Origin: Lachnospiraceae bacterium
Lineage (GTDB): Bacteria > Bacillota > Clostridia > Lachnospirales > Lachnospiraceae
Length of the DNA: 59,637 nucleotides
Direction of reading: 5' to 3'
Assembly (NCBI GenBank): GCA_017623215.1
Contig: JAGAPO010000051.1
Span: 1-59,637 of the forward strand
In this document: positions 16,368-26,061 of the stretch, one piece after another
Layout of the letters: every line of letters begins with the position of its first letter
How positions within the stretch are numbered: position 1 is the first letter of the stretch
Notes under the pieces: generated by a model
What the model was told of the DNA's origin: nothing
Seen by the model: only the letters and a program-made list of their open reading frames with translations
The model's database searches: none
Translations under genes and position numbers: made by a program

Positions 16368-17279
16368 ATGCATTCCCCTGTAACCCCATCTGCCGATACC
16401 GGCAGCAAACCATCCAAAAGCTCTGAGTTCACGAATCTGCTCATTATGCTCGGCGGCGCAATTTTGTTCTGTGTGGGCGTCAATTTCTTTGTAACGCCGC
16501 TGAATCTGTATAATGGCGGCGCTATCGGTGTCGCACAGCTGATTCGCAGTATCCTGATCGATTTTATGCAGGTTCCGGTTCCGGAGCAGATTGATATCTC
16601 GGGTATTTTGTATCTGCTTTTGAATGTTCCGCTGATGTATCTGGCTTACCGCGGCGTCAATCTTCCGTTTTTTATTAAGACCTCCCTTTGTGTTGCGGTT
16701 CTGACGGCTGCGATTACGCTGATTCCGATTCCAAAGGTTCCGATTATCGCGGATACGCTTACCTCGTGTATCGTCGGCGGCCTTGTAACTGGGGCCGGCA
16801 TCGGGTTATGCCTGCGCTGCGGCGGTTCGGGCGGCGGCCTTGATATTGTCGGCGTGTATATGTCCTCCAAATACCGCAACTTCAGCGTGGGAAAGATTTC
16901 GATCTTTGTCAATATTGTGATTTATGCTCTGTGTGCAATTCTGTTCAGCGTAGAGACCGCGATCTACTCGGTTATCTATGTCGCAGTGTTCTCGATTACG
17001 CTGGACAAGTTCCATTATCAGAATATTATGGTGCAGGTTACGATATTCACCAAAGTGGACGGCGTTCCCGAGCATATTATGAAGCACCTCTACCGCGGTG
17101 TGACCGAGTGGAAGGGGGACGGCGCGTATACGCAGGAGGAGACCAATATTTTAGTGACTGCAATATCCAAGTATGAGATTCCGCTGCTGCGCAAGCTTGT
17201 GCTGGGGTTGGATCCGAAAGCATTCATTATATATAATGAAGTTTCTTCCATAGACGGGAATTTTATTAAAAAGTTGTAG
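16368..17279 (+). CDS. YitT-family membrane protein (DUF161/DUF2179)
   Basis: 303 residues. Five or six membrane segments lie between about residues 24 and 215, with the family features GVNFFVTPLNLYNGGAIGVAQL and CGGSGGGLDIVG. The soluble C-terminal domain of about 80 residues (MVQVTIFTKV to SIDGNFIKKL) is the DUF2179 ligand-binding-like domain. Transport substrate is not established for the family. It is a monocistronic gene, convergent with the exporter at 17324 with only 44 bases between, and no clear terminator. Confidence 0.85.
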   Translation: MHSPVTPSADTGSKPSKSSEFTNLLIMLGGAILFCVGVNFFVTPLNLYNGGAIGVAQLIRSILIDFMQVPVPEQIDISGILYLLLNVPLMYLAYRGVNLPFFIKTSLCVAVLTAAITLIPIPKVPIIADTLTSCIVGGLVTGAGIGLCLRCGGSGGGLDIVGVYMSSKYRNFSVGKISIFVNIVIYALCAILFSVETAIYSVIYVAVFSITLDKFHYQNIMVQVTIFTKVDGVPEHIMKHLYRGVTEWKGDGAYTQEETNILVTAISKYEIPLLRKLVLGLDPKAFIIYNEVSSIDGNFIKKL

Positions 17280-17323
17280 CGAGGAGAGGACGGACGCCCG
17301 GGAGGCCTGAGTGGCACAGCGGT

Positions 17324-18202
17324 TTATGCTTGCGTATCGGTTGAAGCAAAGTAGGTTCCGATGAGCATAATGATTAAGGCGACTAAGAACGAGAGTGACG
17401 GGAGGTCCCAGAAGATCAGTAAGGACAGGCCGGCTCCGACGAATGGAGCAACGGCATAGTAGGTGCTTGTCTTTGCTGCTCCCAAGTCCCGCTGTGCATA
17501 GATGTAAAAGTATATGCTTAGGCCGTATGCTATGAAGCCGAGCAGAAGGGCGCAGGCTATGTATCGTATGCTCGGCAGCTTTTCTCCTATGATAAGGGCA
17601 ATGACGAAAGAGCCGAGTCCGGAACCAAAGCCCTTGATTACCACGATTTCAAGGGGATTTTTGGAGGACAGCATACGGGTACAGTTGTTCTCAAAGCCCC
17701 AGCAGATGCAGGCAAGCAGGACAAAAAGAGAGCCGTATGAGAATGACAGGCTGCTCATGTCTTCAAAGGACAGGATGATGCTGGACACGGTGACCAGAAC
17801 GATTGCAAACCAAAGGCGCCTGGAGATTGCTTCTTTGAATATTACAAGTGCAATCACCGATGTTGCCACGATCTCAAAATTGTTCAGCAGGGATGCGTTC
17901 GCGGCAGTCGTCATTGTCAGCCCAATCATGAGAAAGATCGGTGCGGCGATATCGAGAATTACCATTCCGACTGTAAATGGTAATTCTTTTTTGGTAAGCG
18001 GCTGTTCTTTTTCTTTTTTGCCCGCGGACCGCTGAATGATGCCGATGATGAAAAGTCCGATTCCCGCTCCGAGATATAGGAACGCCGCCATCATAGTCGT
18101 GGAAATTCTGTCAAGGAGCAGCTTGGAAAACGGCGAATTAATGGCATATAGCACCGCCGCAAGGAAGGCAAAAAACGTTGCCCGTCTCTGTTTCGCGTTC
18201 AT
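17324..18202 (-). CDS. EamA/DMT-family transporter
   Basis: 292 residues with ten predicted membrane segments in two EamA repeats (first about 10-145, second about 155-290). The second ends with the usual PFVGAGLSLLIF and LIMLIGTYFAS segments. Such proteins export or import small metabolites. It lies 17 bases downstream of a CsoR-family repressor with a clear operator, so the pair is likely one metal- or stress-induced unit. The expected partner for CsoR would be a P-type ATPase or CopZ, neither of which is nearby. GGAGG stands 11 bases before ATG 18202. Confidence 0.85.
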   Translation of the reverse strand: MNAKQRRATFFAFLAAVLYAINSPFSKLLLDRISTTMMAAFLYLGAGIGLFIIGIIQRSAGKKEKEQPLTKKELPFTVGMVILDIAAPIFLMIGLTMTTAANASLLNNFEIVATSVIALVIFKEAISRRLWFAIVLVTVSSIILSFEDMSSLSFSYGSLFVLLACICWGFENNCTRMLSSKNPLEIVVIKGFGSGLGSFVIALIIGEKLPSIRYIACALLLGFIAYGLSIYFYIYAQRDLGAAKTSTYYAVAPFVGAGLSLLIFWDLPSLSFLVALIIMLIGTYFASTDTQA

Positions 18203-18219
18203 AATAGTATAATCCTCCG

Positions 18220-18489
18220 TTATTTCATGAATTGATCGATTGCGTTGGACAAATCATCAAGCGCTTTTTGATCGCCCGTTTTGACCGCTTCGACAATACA
18301 ATGGTTCAAATGGTCTTTTAAAATGATCTTCCCCGTATTATTTATCGCAGCTTTTACCGCTGCAAGCTGAATTAATACATCGGAGCAATTCTTTCCGTTC
18401 TCCACCATGTTCCTGACGGATTCCAAATGCCCGATTGCTCTTGACAGACGGTTAAGAACCGCTGCTGTATTTTCATGCATGTGTTCCAT
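18220..18489 (-). CDS. CsoR/RcnR/FrmR-family repressor
   Basis: 89 residues, an all-helical DUF156 protein. Conserved ligand positions are Cys35, His60 and Cys64 (NCSDVLIQ and KDHLNHC), the Cys-His-Cys set of copper-sensing CsoR; RcnR would have His64 and CstR lacks the His. His3 and His5 near the N-terminus could add ligands. A GC-rich perfect palindrome overlaps its promoter, so it is autoregulated and controls the following EamA transporter. Ligand assignment to Cu(I) is from residue pattern only. Confidence 0.88.
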   Translation of the reverse strand: MEHMHENTAAVLNRLSRAIGHLESVRNMVENGKNCSDVLIQLAAVKAAINNTGKIILKDHLNHCIVEAVKTGDQKALDDLSNAIDQFMK

Positions 18490-18502
18490 ATTATTCCTCC
18501 TT

Positions 18503-18523
18503 ATATCCCCCCAGGGGGGATAT
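18503..18523. promoter_or_regulatory. CsoR-type operator
   Basis: ATATCCCCCC, one A, then the exact reverse complement: a 21-base perfect palindrome of the G-tract type bound by CsoR proteins. It lies between the -10 box (18528-18533) and the ribosome site of the repressor gene, covering the transcription start. Confidence 0.85.
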
Positions 18524-18527
18524 ACTT

Positions 18528-18555
18528 ATTATATACCGAATCTACGTTTTTTCAA
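18528..18555 (-). promoter_or_regulatory. Promoter of the CsoR-transporter operon
   Basis: On the minus strand TTGAAA and TATAAT are separated by 16 bases, immediately upstream of the G-tract palindrome. Confidence 0.7.
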
Positions 18556-18665
18556 GAGGACGGAGCAAAGTTCGAATGGATTCGAGAAAAAAGAGAGAAG
18601 ATTTTGATGATCTTCTCTCTTTCCAGGCTTCTTTTTCTCTGTTGTGTATTCTTTTTCTTGTCTGG

Positions 18666-20564
18666 TTACTCCAGTTCAAATGCTCCGGTATAGAGCTGAT
18701 AATAGGTGCCTTTTTCGGCGATTAGATCGTCGTGGCTGCCGCGTTCGATGATGCGGCCGTTCTCCAGTACCATAATGCAGTCGGAGTTCATAACGGTGCT
18801 GAGTCTGTGGGCAATGACGAAGGTGGTTCTGCCCTGCATCAGTGCGTCCATACCGCGCTGCACCAGGGCCTCGGTACGGGTATCGATGGACGAGGTCGCC
18901 TCATCCAGAATCATTACAGGCGGATCGGCAACCGCGGCGCGGGCGATTGCAATCAGCTGTCGCTGACCCTGGGAGAGCTGGGACCCGTTGCCGGTGAGCA
19001 TGGTATCGTAGCCGTGCGGCAGTCTCGTAATGAAATCGTGAGCATTCGCGGTCTTTGCGGCGCTGATACATTCCTCATCCGTGGCGTCCAGCCTTCCGTA
19101 TCGGATGTTCTCCATCACCGTTCCGGTAAAGAGATTGGTGTCCTGAAGAACGATACCAAGGGAGCGGCGCAAATCGGGCTTGTGGATCTTGTTGATATTG
19201 ATGTTGTCGTAGCGGATCTTGCCGTCGGCAATATCGTAGAACCGGTTGATCAGGTTCGTAATGGTGGTCTTGCCCGCGCCGGTAGCGCCGACAAAGGCAA
19301 GCTTCTGGCCGGGGCTTGCATACAGCGTGACATCGTGAAGAACGGTCTTCTCCGGAACATAGCCGAAATCCACCTCATGCATCGTAATGTCGCCCTTGAG
19401 CTCCGCATAGGTAATGGTTCCGTCGGCCTTATGCGGATGCTTCCATGCCCAATGTCCGGTACGCTCGGCGCACTCGGTGATGGTTCCGTCCTCCGCGATA
19501 TGACAGTTCACCAGAGTGACATAGCCGTCATCCGCCTCGGGTTCCTCATCCATCAGCTCAAAGATACGCTCTGCGCCTGCAAGCGCCATAACGATGGAGT
19601 TGATCTGGTTGCTCACCTGGCTGATGGGCTGATTGAACGAACGGGACAGGATCAAAAAGCTCAGCAGGCTTCCCAGGCTTAACAGGCTCTCCTGAGATGC
19701 GATAGCAATAATACCGCCTACAATCGCCAGAATCGCGTACTGAATGTAGCCAAGGTTATTATTTACAGGGCCCATCACATTCGCATAAGCACCTGCCTTA
19801 AATGCGTTCTTTCGCAGCGTCTCATTGAGTTCGTCAAACTCCGCTTTGGAGATCTCCTCATGACAGAACACCTTGATTACGCGCTGTCCATGAATCATCT
19901 CTTCCACATATCCATTCAGGGCACCGAGCGCCTTCTGCTGCCCGATGAAATAGCGTCCGGAACGGCCCGCAACGAACTTCGTTACCATAATAATACCGAA
20001 CACGGTAATGCACATAACGCCGGTCAGAATGGGAGACGTCACCAGCATCGCCACAAATACGACTATCAGCGTAGCCACAGAGGAGATGCACTGCGGAATC
20101 GACTGGGATATCATCTGCCTCAGGGTATCAATATCGTTCGTATAACGGCTCATCGTATCGCCCACAGGATGCGTATCAAAATACCGGATGGGCAGCGTCT
20201 GCATGTGGGTGAACATCTCGTCACGGATGGTCTTCTGCGTGCCCTGGGCAACACGAACCATCAGGAAATTATACAGGAAGGAAGACACCATTCCTACCAG
20301 ATAGATGCAGGCCATTCCGCACAGGAACTTAATCAGAGGGGTATAGTCGGGATTGGCCTGAGTCAGAAGCGGTTTCACATAATCGTCCACCAGATAGCCC
20401 AGAGACTTTGAGCTCATGGTCTGCGCCAGAGCGCTCAGGAGGATGCAGATGATAACCACAATCATAGTCTTCTTGTATTGGCCCAGGTAGCCCAGCAGTC
20501 TTGAAATGGTCTGCTTGGGATTCTTTGCTTTGCGGCCGTCGCCGCTCATTTTTACAGGGGGCAT
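18666..20564 (-). CDS. ABC exporter half-transporter B (membrane plus ATPase)
   Basis: 632 residues. Six membrane segments occupy about 35-330, then a nucleotide-binding domain with Walker A GATGAGKTT, Q-loop LQDTNLF, signature LSQGQRQ, Walker B VMILDEATSSID and H-loop AHRLST. An insert of about 50 residues rich in acidic residues and His/Trp (about 355-405) sits between the two domains. It is the canonical half of a heterodimer with the product of 20564-22309, to which it is coupled by a TAATG overlap. Such pairs (BmrCD/LmrCD-like) export drugs; the MarR regulator at the operon head agrees. Confidence 0.9.
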   Translation of the reverse strand: MPPVKMSGDGRKAKNPKQTISRLLGYLGQYKKTMIVVIICILLSALAQTMSSKSLGYLVDDYVKPLLTQANPDYTPLIKFLCGMACIYLVGMVSSFLYNFLMVRVAQGTQKTIRDEMFTHMQTLPIRYFDTHPVGDTMSRYTNDIDTLRQMISQSIPQCISSVATLIVVFVAMLVTSPILTGVMCITVFGIIMVTKFVAGRSGRYFIGQQKALGALNGYVEEMIHGQRVIKVFCHEEISKAEFDELNETLRKNAFKAGAYANVMGPVNNNLGYIQYAILAIVGGIIAIASQESLLSLGSLLSFLILSRSFNQPISQVSNQINSIVMALAGAERIFELMDEEPEADDGYVTLVNCHIAEDGTITECAERTGHWAWKHPHKADGTITYAELKGDITMHEVDFGYVPEKTVLHDVTLYASPGQKLAFVGATGAGKTTITNLINRFYDIADGKIRYDNININKIHKPDLRRSLGIVLQDTNLFTGTVMENIRYGRLDATDEECISAAKTANAHDFITRLPHGYDTMLTGNGSQLSQGQRQLIAIARAAVADPPVMILDEATSSIDTRTEALVQRGMDALMQGRTTFVIAHRLSTVMNSDCIMVLENGRIIERGSHDDLIAEKGTYYQLYTGAFELE

Positions 20565-22309
20565 TACTCTTCCCCTCCTTTCGTCTGGGAATAATATACT
20601 TCCTGATAGATAGAGGAAGTCTTAAGCAGCTCGTCGTGGGTGCCCTGTGCGACAATCTCGCCGCCTTCGAGCACCAGAATCAGGTCCGCTTCCTGAACAG
20701 AAGCCACGCGCTGCGCAATAATCAGCTTGGTCGTATCCGGAATCTCATCCCGGAACGCCTGACGAATCATCGCGTCGGTATGCGTATCCACCGCGGAGGT
20801 GGAGTCATCCAGAATCAGGATCTTCGGCTTCTTTAACAGCGCTCTTGCAATACAGAGTCTCTGTTTCTGCCCGCCGGAGACATTGGAACCGCCCTGTTCG
20901 ATATGAGTATCATAGCCCTTAGGGAAGGTCTGGATAAAACTATCGGCACAGGCCAGCCTGCAGGCGTGAATCATCTCCTCGTCGGTCGCGTCCGGATTAC
21001 CCCAGCGAAGATTATCCTTAATCGAACCGGAGAAGAGGACGTTCTTCTGGAGCACCATGGATACCGAATCACGCAGAGCATGAATATCATAATCTCTTAC
21101 ATCCACGCCGCCGACCTTAACGCAGCCTTCGGTTGCGTCGTACAGACGGGGAATCAGCTGTACCAGTGTAGATTTACTGGAACCGGTACCTCCGAGAATA
21201 CCGATCGTCTGTCCCTGCTTAATATGCAGATTGATCGAATCCAGCGCGTTGCGATCCGCCTCCTTCGAATACCGGAAGGAGACTCCTTCAAAGTCAATGG
21301 AACCGTCTTTTACTTCCATAACAGGCGCATTCGGCTCCGCCAGATCCGGCGTCTCCTCCAGAATCTCACAGGTACGCTGCATCGGTGCACGGCTCATGGT
21401 CAGCATGACAAATACCATGGAAAGCATCATCAGGCTGTTCAGAATCTGCGACGTATAGGTGAACATGGACGTCAGCTGACCGGTCGTAAGGCCCATGGCC
21501 TCATTATTGCCGGACTGTACAATCATGGTTGCACCAAGATACGAGATAGCAATAATACAGGTATATACAGCCAGCTGCATCAGCGGATTATTGAACGCCA
21601 TGATGCGCTCCGCCTTACAGAAATCATCGTAGATCAGCTTGGATATGCCGGTGAACTTCTTGGTCTCTTCCTCCTCACGGACAAAGGCTTTCACCACGCG
21701 GATCCCGTGAAGGTTCTCCTGAACAACGTTATTCAGCTTATCATAGGTCTTGAATACCCGGTCGAAGATGGAATGTACCATTCTGATCAGAACATACAGT
21801 CCCACAGCCAGCAAAGGCAGCACGATGCAGAAGACAACGCACAGCTTCGGGCTGATTCCATATGCCTTCCAGGCAGCCATAATCAGCATCATCGGACAGC
21901 GCACCGCCATACGGATGGACATCTGGAAGGCCATCTGAATGTTGGCAACATCGGTCGTCAGACGGGTGACAATACTGGACGTGGAAAACTTGTCGATATT
22001 GTAAAAGTCAAAGGTCTGAACCTTATAATACATATCATGCCGCAGATTACTTGAGAATCCGGTAGCGGCGTAGGACGCGAAAAACGCGGATGCAACGCCG
22101 AATATCAGAGATACCATGGCACACAATATCAACTGAATGCCATACTGAACTACGGCGGACATGTCACCGGCCTCTACGCCGAAGTCGATGATTTTTGACA
22201 GCACAGTCGGGATCTGAACCTCCATTGCAACCTCGCCTATCATACACAGTGGGCTTAAGATGGTCGCAGGCATATATTCCCGGACAGATTTTAACAGACG
22301 ACTAATCAT
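20564..22309 (-). CDS. ABC exporter half-transporter A (membrane plus ATPase)
   Basis: 581 residues from ATG 22309, which has AGGAGG upstream inside the end of the MarR gene; a longer open frame is shadow. Six membrane segments precede an ATPase with Walker A GGTGSSKST (Ser for Gly), signature VSGGQKQR, Walker B ILILDDSTSAVD and an AQRVAS in place of AHRLS. The Asp instead of Glu after Walker B and Gln instead of the switch His show that this half carries the degenerate site of a heterodimeric exporter. The partner follows at once. The operon is probably derepressed by MarR ligands. Confidence 0.9.
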   Translation of the reverse strand: MISRLLKSVREYMPATILSPLCMIGEVAMEVQIPTVLSKIIDFGVEAGDMSAVVQYGIQLILCAMVSLIFGVASAFFASYAATGFSSNLRHDMYYKVQTFDFYNIDKFSTSSIVTRLTTDVANIQMAFQMSIRMAVRCPMMLIMAAWKAYGISPKLCVVFCIVLPLLAVGLYVLIRMVHSIFDRVFKTYDKLNNVVQENLHGIRVVKAFVREEEETKKFTGISKLIYDDFCKAERIMAFNNPLMQLAVYTCIIAISYLGATMIVQSGNNEAMGLTTGQLTSMFTYTSQILNSLMMLSMVFVMLTMSRAPMQRTCEILEETPDLAEPNAPVMEVKDGSIDFEGVSFRYSKEADRNALDSINLHIKQGQTIGILGGTGSSKSTLVQLIPRLYDATEGCVKVGGVDVRDYDIHALRDSVSMVLQKNVLFSGSIKDNLRWGNPDATDEEMIHACRLACADSFIQTFPKGYDTHIEQGGSNVSGGQKQRLCIARALLKKPKILILDDSTSAVDTHTDAMIRQAFRDEIPDTTKLIIAQRVASVQEADLILVLEGGEIVAQGTHDELLKTSSIYQEVYYSQTKGGEE

Positions 22310-22766
22310 TGAAATTCGATTCCTCCTTATCAAAACGTTGGCAGGGATTCCCTCCCATATTAATAATGGCACGCTCCAGAAGCTCAGAGAACTGGCGCTG
22401 TTCCTCCGGGGTAAAATCGCGCACCATACGCTGCTCATTCTCCCGAATGGTCTCATCCATCAGCGCAAGGCACTGTCTTCCTTTCTCCCGAAGGATAATT
22501 CTCTTGCAGCGGCGATCCTCCGGATCGGGAAAGAATTCGATAAATCCTTTCCGTTCAAGCCTGCCAAGAATACCTGAGACTGTCGGATGACTGAGTTGGA
22601 ATTCTTCCTCGATATCTTTCGCACAGGGCGGATCCGCCTGGTGGGAAATAAAGCCGACAACACGTCCTTGAGAGCCGGTCAGATCCATCTGAGCCAGCGT
22701 GTTCGACATGGTCAGTTCGGTACACCAGTGCAGAATGCGGATTCGGTGACCATAATGATGAAGCAA
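22302..22766 (-). CDS. MarR-family transcriptional regulator
   Basis: 154 residues from a TTG codon at 22766, eight bases after AAGGAGG; the open frame extends to 22793, but that part contains the ribosome site itself. The winged helix spans about 25-100, with LSHPTVSGILGRLERKGFI as recognition helix and wing residues DPEDRRCKRI. It overlaps the downstream ABC gene by 8 bases. A palindrome between its promoter and ribosome site points to autorepression and control of the exporter pair. Confidence 0.87.
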   Translation of the reverse strand: MLHHYGHRIRILHWCTELTMSNTLAQMDLTGSQGRVVGFISHQADPPCAKDIEEEFQLSHPTVSGILGRLERKGFIEFFPDPEDRRCKRIILREKGRQCLALMDETIRENEQRMVRDFTPEEQRQFSELLERAIINMGGNPCQRFDKEESNFND

Positions 22767-22786
22767 AGGGAACACCTCCTTAAAAT

Positions 22787-22798
22787 GTAGCACGCTAC
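22787..22798. promoter_or_regulatory. Palindromic operator of the MarR operon
   Basis: GTAGCACGCTAC is a 12-base near-perfect palindrome (GTAGC-AC-GCTAC) between the -10 box and the ribosome site, the usual place for a MarR autoregulatory site. Confidence 0.6.
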
Positions 22799-22803
22799 CT
22801 AAT

Positions 22804-22832
22804 ATATTAGCACAGTGTTCCTAAATTGACAA
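22804..22832 (-). promoter_or_regulatory. Promoter of the MarR-ABC operon
   Basis: On the minus strand TTGTCA, 17 bases, TAATAT. The expected start point falls next to the palindrome at 22787-22798. Confidence 0.6.
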
Positions 22833-22893
22833 GTGGATATTGTTAAAAATTGCATCCGATCTGTTTTCCGGTTCCTCAAACGTTCCACTGCAG

Positions 22894-22929
22894 CAAAAAA
22901 ACAGACCCCGAAGGCCTCCAGGATCTGTT
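22894..22929 (-). terminator. Terminator of spoVG
   Basis: On the minus strand AACAGATCC pairs with GGGGTCTGTT around a GGCCTTC-type loop and is followed by a run of seven T. It lies about 40 bases beyond the spoVG stop. Confidence 0.75.
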
Positions 22930-22966
22930 CCGCATTCCCTATTCCCTTTTTGTTGGACTAAGACGA

Positions 22967-23242
22967 TTATTCCTCGTCGTCCCCTTCCAGCACCGCAATC
23001 TCATACTTCTCGAGAATGATTCTCTGAATCTTCTCACGGGTATCGGAGTTGATCGGATGAGCGATGTCACGGTACTCGCCATCCCCTGCCTTACGGCTGG
23101 GCATCGCGATAAAGAGCCCCTTCTCTCCCTCGATCACTTTGATGTCATGAACCACGAATTCATTGTCAATCGTGATCGATACCACCGCTTTCATCTTGCC
23201 TTCTTTGCTGACTTTTCTTACACGCACGTCCGTAATCTGCAT
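22967..23242 (-). CDS. spoVG: SpoVG RNA/DNA-binding regulator
   Basis: 91 residues, full length. [11 protein letters not shown], the [11 protein letters not shown] strand, [10 protein letters not shown] and the IAHPIN motif are characteristic of SpoVG. It influences septation in sporulation and acts as a nucleic-acid-binding global regulator in Bacillota. AAAGGGGG precedes ATG 23242. The 200-base leader upstream is strongly structured, so post-transcriptional control is possible. Confidence 0.95.
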   Translation of the reverse strand: MQITDVRVRKVSKEGKMKAVVSITIDNEFVVHDIKVIEGEKGLFIAMPSRKAGDGEYRDIAHPINSDTREKIQRIILEKYEIAVLEGDDEE

Positions 23243-23442
23243 AAAATGTGTCCCCCTTTGTAGTTTCCAAAGCTCCGTCTCCTGACGAAGCCCCGGTTTT
23301 ACCAGCGGATGAGCACCCCGCCCATCCGCCGGTTACCTTCTTCCATAAATATTAGTTCCTGCCAGTGTACCGCGAATCCCTGCCTCAGGCAGGAATCCCC
23401 GAGCGGTAATGCAGGCCCGCCGGTCTGTCAGTGAGCCGGCTT
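23243..23442 (-). other. Structured spacer: glgD 3' end and spoVG leader
   Basis: Three hairpins occur on the minus strand: GCCGG with CCGGC directly after the glgD stop (about 23418-23440); a nested one with ACCGC/GCGGT outside CCTGCCTGAGGCAGG (about 23368-23410); and CCGGCGGATG with CATCCGCTGG (about 23302-23332). None has a good T-tract for glgD. The spoVG promoter is not obvious. Confidence 0.5.
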
Positions 23443-24564
23443 TTACAGAGCGTATCTTTCGTTCTTCTCGACTACGATCTTAATCTTTCCGTTCTCTCCT
23501 ACATAAGTCGCATTTGCACGAATCGTATCACGGCTTTCAATGATACAATTCTCAATGTAGGTGTTGTCGCCGATGTGAACATCGTTCAGAACGATCGAGT
23601 TCTTAATCGTAACGTTATTGCCGACGTATACCTTCTTGAACAGAACGGAATTCTCTACAACACCGTTGATGATGCATCCGCTCGATATCAGGCTGTTCTT
23701 GGCAATCGCACCCTGATTGAACTTTGCCGGAGGCAGATCGTCAATCTTGGAATATACGTCCGGATACTCCTTGAAGAAGTAATCTCTGATTCCCTTGTTC
23801 AGGAAATCCATATTCGTCTGATAATAGGACTCAACCGTGGAGATGTTGCTCCAGTAAGAATCCATCTCATACGCGTAGATTCTCTTCACATTCTTGTAAC
23901 GAATCAGAATATCCTTAACGAAATCATAACGCTCTTCCTCATTCGCACGCTCTAACAGCTCAATCAGCTGTCTTCTGCGGATAATATAAATACCGGTGGA
24001 AATCATGCTCGCATTCGTTGCAAGAGGCTTCTCCTCGAACTCCTGAATGCGTCCGTCCTCATCCAGCTTTACCAGTCCAAAACGGCTGGTATCCTCTTCG
24101 GGAGCCATCTTCTTGCAGACCACTGTGATATCCGCTTTCTTTGCGATATGGTACTCCAGTACCTTATTATAATCGAGCTTGTACACGCAATCGCCGGAAG
24201 CGATTACAACGTACGGCTCATGGCTGTTCTTTAAGAATGTCAGGTTCTGATAAATGGCATCTGCCGTGCCGCGGTACCAGAAGCTGTTGTCCGCCGTGAT
24301 AGTAGGATTGAACAGGAATAAGCCTCCCTGCTTTCTTCCGAAATCCCACCACTTGGAGGAGCTTAAATGTTCATTCAGGGAACGGGAATTGTACTGAGTC
24401 AGCACCGCTACCTTCTGAACATGGGAATTGGACATATTACTTAAGGCAAAGTCAATACTGCGATAGCTTCCCGCTACCGGCATAGCCGCGATCGCTCTTT
24501 TGTTGGATAATTCGCGCATCTTGTTGTTATTGCCGCCTGCTAAAACGATACCGATTGCTCTCAT
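23443..24564 (-). CDS. glgD: GlgD, glucose-1-phosphate adenylyltransferase regulatory subunit
   Basis: 373 residues. The nucleotidyltransferase core starts with a degenerate version of the GGxGxRL loop ([11 protein letters not shown]), the left-handed beta-helix C-terminus is built of hexapeptides such as [11 protein letters not shown], and the catalytic residues are incomplete compared with GlgC. GlgD supports GlgC in Bacillota. It overlaps glgC by 4 bases. It works with GlgC to make ADP-glucose for glycogen; glycogen phosphorylase is encoded at 53302. Confidence 0.92.
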   Translation of the reverse strand: MRAIGIVLAGGNNNKMRELSNKRAIAAMPVAGSYRSIDFALSNMSNSHVQKVAVLTQYNSRSLNEHLSSSKWWDFGRKQGGLFLFNPTITADNSFWYRGTADAIYQNLTFLKNSHEPYVVIASGDCVYKLDYNKVLEYHIAKKADITVVCKKMAPEEDTSRFGLVKLDEDGRIQEFEEKPLATNASMISTGIYIIRRRQLIELLERANEEERYDFVKDILIRYKNVKRIYAYEMDSYWSNISTVESYYQTNMDFLNKGIRDYFFKEYPDVYSKIDDLPPAKFNQGAIAKNSLISSGCIINGVVENSVLFKKVYVGNNVTIKNSIVLNDVHIGDNTYIENCIIESRDTIRANATYVGENGKIKIVVEKNERYAL

Positions 24565-25835
24565 GTTCTGTCACCTGCCTTAATAATATTTTGTCCGGCA
24601 CGAAGGACTCCGCTCGGATAATCGTCAAGGGTCGTCCCACCGGAAATTGCCGTATTCTTACCAATCTTAACCTTGTCCGGAACAACGGAATCCTCACCGA
24701 CCGTTACAAGGTCGAAGCAGTATACATTCGGCTTCTCAACATTGGGAGCAGACTCACCAAGACCGAGCTCACAATCTGTGCCGATCACGCAGTTCTCTGC
24801 GATAACGCCCTTCTCTACAATCGTTCTGTCACCAATTACGGAACCATTCATAATAATGGAATCCCTGACAACTGCGCCCGGTCCGACATAGACACCGCAG
24901 CCGATAACACTGTTATGAACCTCACCGTAGATCTCAGAACCTTCGCCGATAAGAGCGCGGTCAATAACAGCATCGCCGGAAATATACTGAGGCGGAATCA
25001 CATCACTCTTTGTATATACCTTCCAGAACTCCTCGTACAGATTGAACTCCGGGATCAGATCGATGAGCTCCATATTGGACTCCCAGTAGGATCCAAGGGT
25101 TCCGACATCCTTCCAGTATCCGTTGTACTCGTAAGCGAAGATTCTGTCGCCCCTCTCGTGGCAGTACGGAATGATATGTTTGCCGAAGTCACAGCCGGGC
25201 TGCTCGGACAGCGTAATAAGAGCCTCTCTTAAAACCTTCCATGTAAATATGTAGATACCCATGGATGCCAGATTGCTTCTCGGCTTCGGAGGCTTCTCCT
25301 CGAATTCCAGAATTCTCTTCTTCTCATCTGTGATAACAACACCAAATCTGCTTGCTTCCTCCATCGGAACCGGAATCGTCGCGATTGTAACATCTGCGTT
25401 ATTCGCCTTATGGAACTCAAGCATTACTTCATAATCCATCTTATAGATGTGGTCGCCGCCCAGAATCAGTACATACTCGGGATTATAATACTCCATGTAC
25501 TTTAAGTTCTGGTAAATCGCATTCGCGGTACCAGTGTACCATTCGCTGTTATTCTTCTTCTCATACGGAGGAAGAATAGACACACCGCCGATATTCCTGT
25601 CCAAATCCCACGGAATACCAATTCCAATATGTGTGTTAAGCTTCAGCGGCTGATACTGGGTTAATACGCCTACGGTATCTACTCCGGAATTAATGCAGTT
25701 ACTCAGCGGGAAGTCAATGATTCTGTACTTGCCGCCGAAAGAAACTGCCGGTTTTGCCACATCTGATGTCAGCACTCCAAGTCTGGAGCCCTGTCCCCCT
25801 GCCAAAAGCATGGCTATCATTTCTTTCTTAATCAC
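24561..25835 (-). CDS. glgC: GlgC, glucose-1-phosphate adenylyltransferase
   Basis: 424 residues. [12 protein letters not shown] is the pyrophosphorylase loop, [12 protein letters not shown] and [10 protein letters not shown] are typical of GlgC, and [14 protein letters not shown] holds the catalytic Asp. The C-terminal beta-helix covers about 290-400. It forms ADP-glucose from ATP and glucose-1-phosphate. First gene of the glgC-glgD operon, from a promoter at 25866-25894. Confidence 0.94.
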   Translation of the reverse strand: MIKKEMIAMLLAGGQGSRLGVLTSDVAKPAVSFGGKYRIIDFPLSNCINSGVDTVGVLTQYQPLKLNTHIGIGIPWDLDRNIGGVSILPPYEKKNNSEWYTGTANAIYQNLKYMEYYNPEYVLILGGDHIYKMDYEVMLEFHKANNADVTIATIPVPMEEASRFGVVITDEKKRILEFEEKPPKPRSNLASMGIYIFTWKVLREALITLSEQPGCDFGKHIIPYCHERGDRIFAYEYNGYWKDVGTLGSYWESNMELIDLIPEFNLYEEFWKVYTKSDVIPPQYISGDAVIDRALIGEGSEIYGEVHNSVIGCGVYVGPGAVVRDSIIMNGSVIGDRTIVEKGVIAENCVIGTDCELGLGESAPNVEKPNVYCFDLVTVGEDSVVPDKVKIGKNTAISGGTTLDDYPSGVLRAGQNIIKAGDRT

Positions 25836-25865
25836 GTTATCACCTCTTGTTGTTTGATATGTTCT

Positions 25866-25894
25866 ATTATACCATCATTCTCTTCAAATGTGAA
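25866..25894 (-). promoter_or_regulatory. glgC promoter
   Basis: On the minus strand TTCACA, 17 bases, TATAAT, about 30 bases before the glgC ATG. The divergent 297-base gap to murC otherwise holds only an AT-rich run and the murC promoter. Confidence 0.6.
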
Positions 25895-26061
25895 TAAATT
25901 TTACAAAATTTTTTTCTTTTTTTTCGGGTTTTTGTTATAAATCCCGAAGTATTTACACAAATTTTGACAGTTCTATACAAAATATAACATTCACACCGCC
26001 ATTTCTCCAAATTTCCCCAATAATTTCCACAAAAGTGTCAGAGGAATTCTCGAATACCCGG

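Noticed and set aside
20903..22054. 383-codon plus-strand frame opposite the ABC exporter gene
   Set aside because: It is the antisense shadow of a clearly conserved ABC transporter; rich in His, Arg and Gln, as expected of antisense of such a gene.
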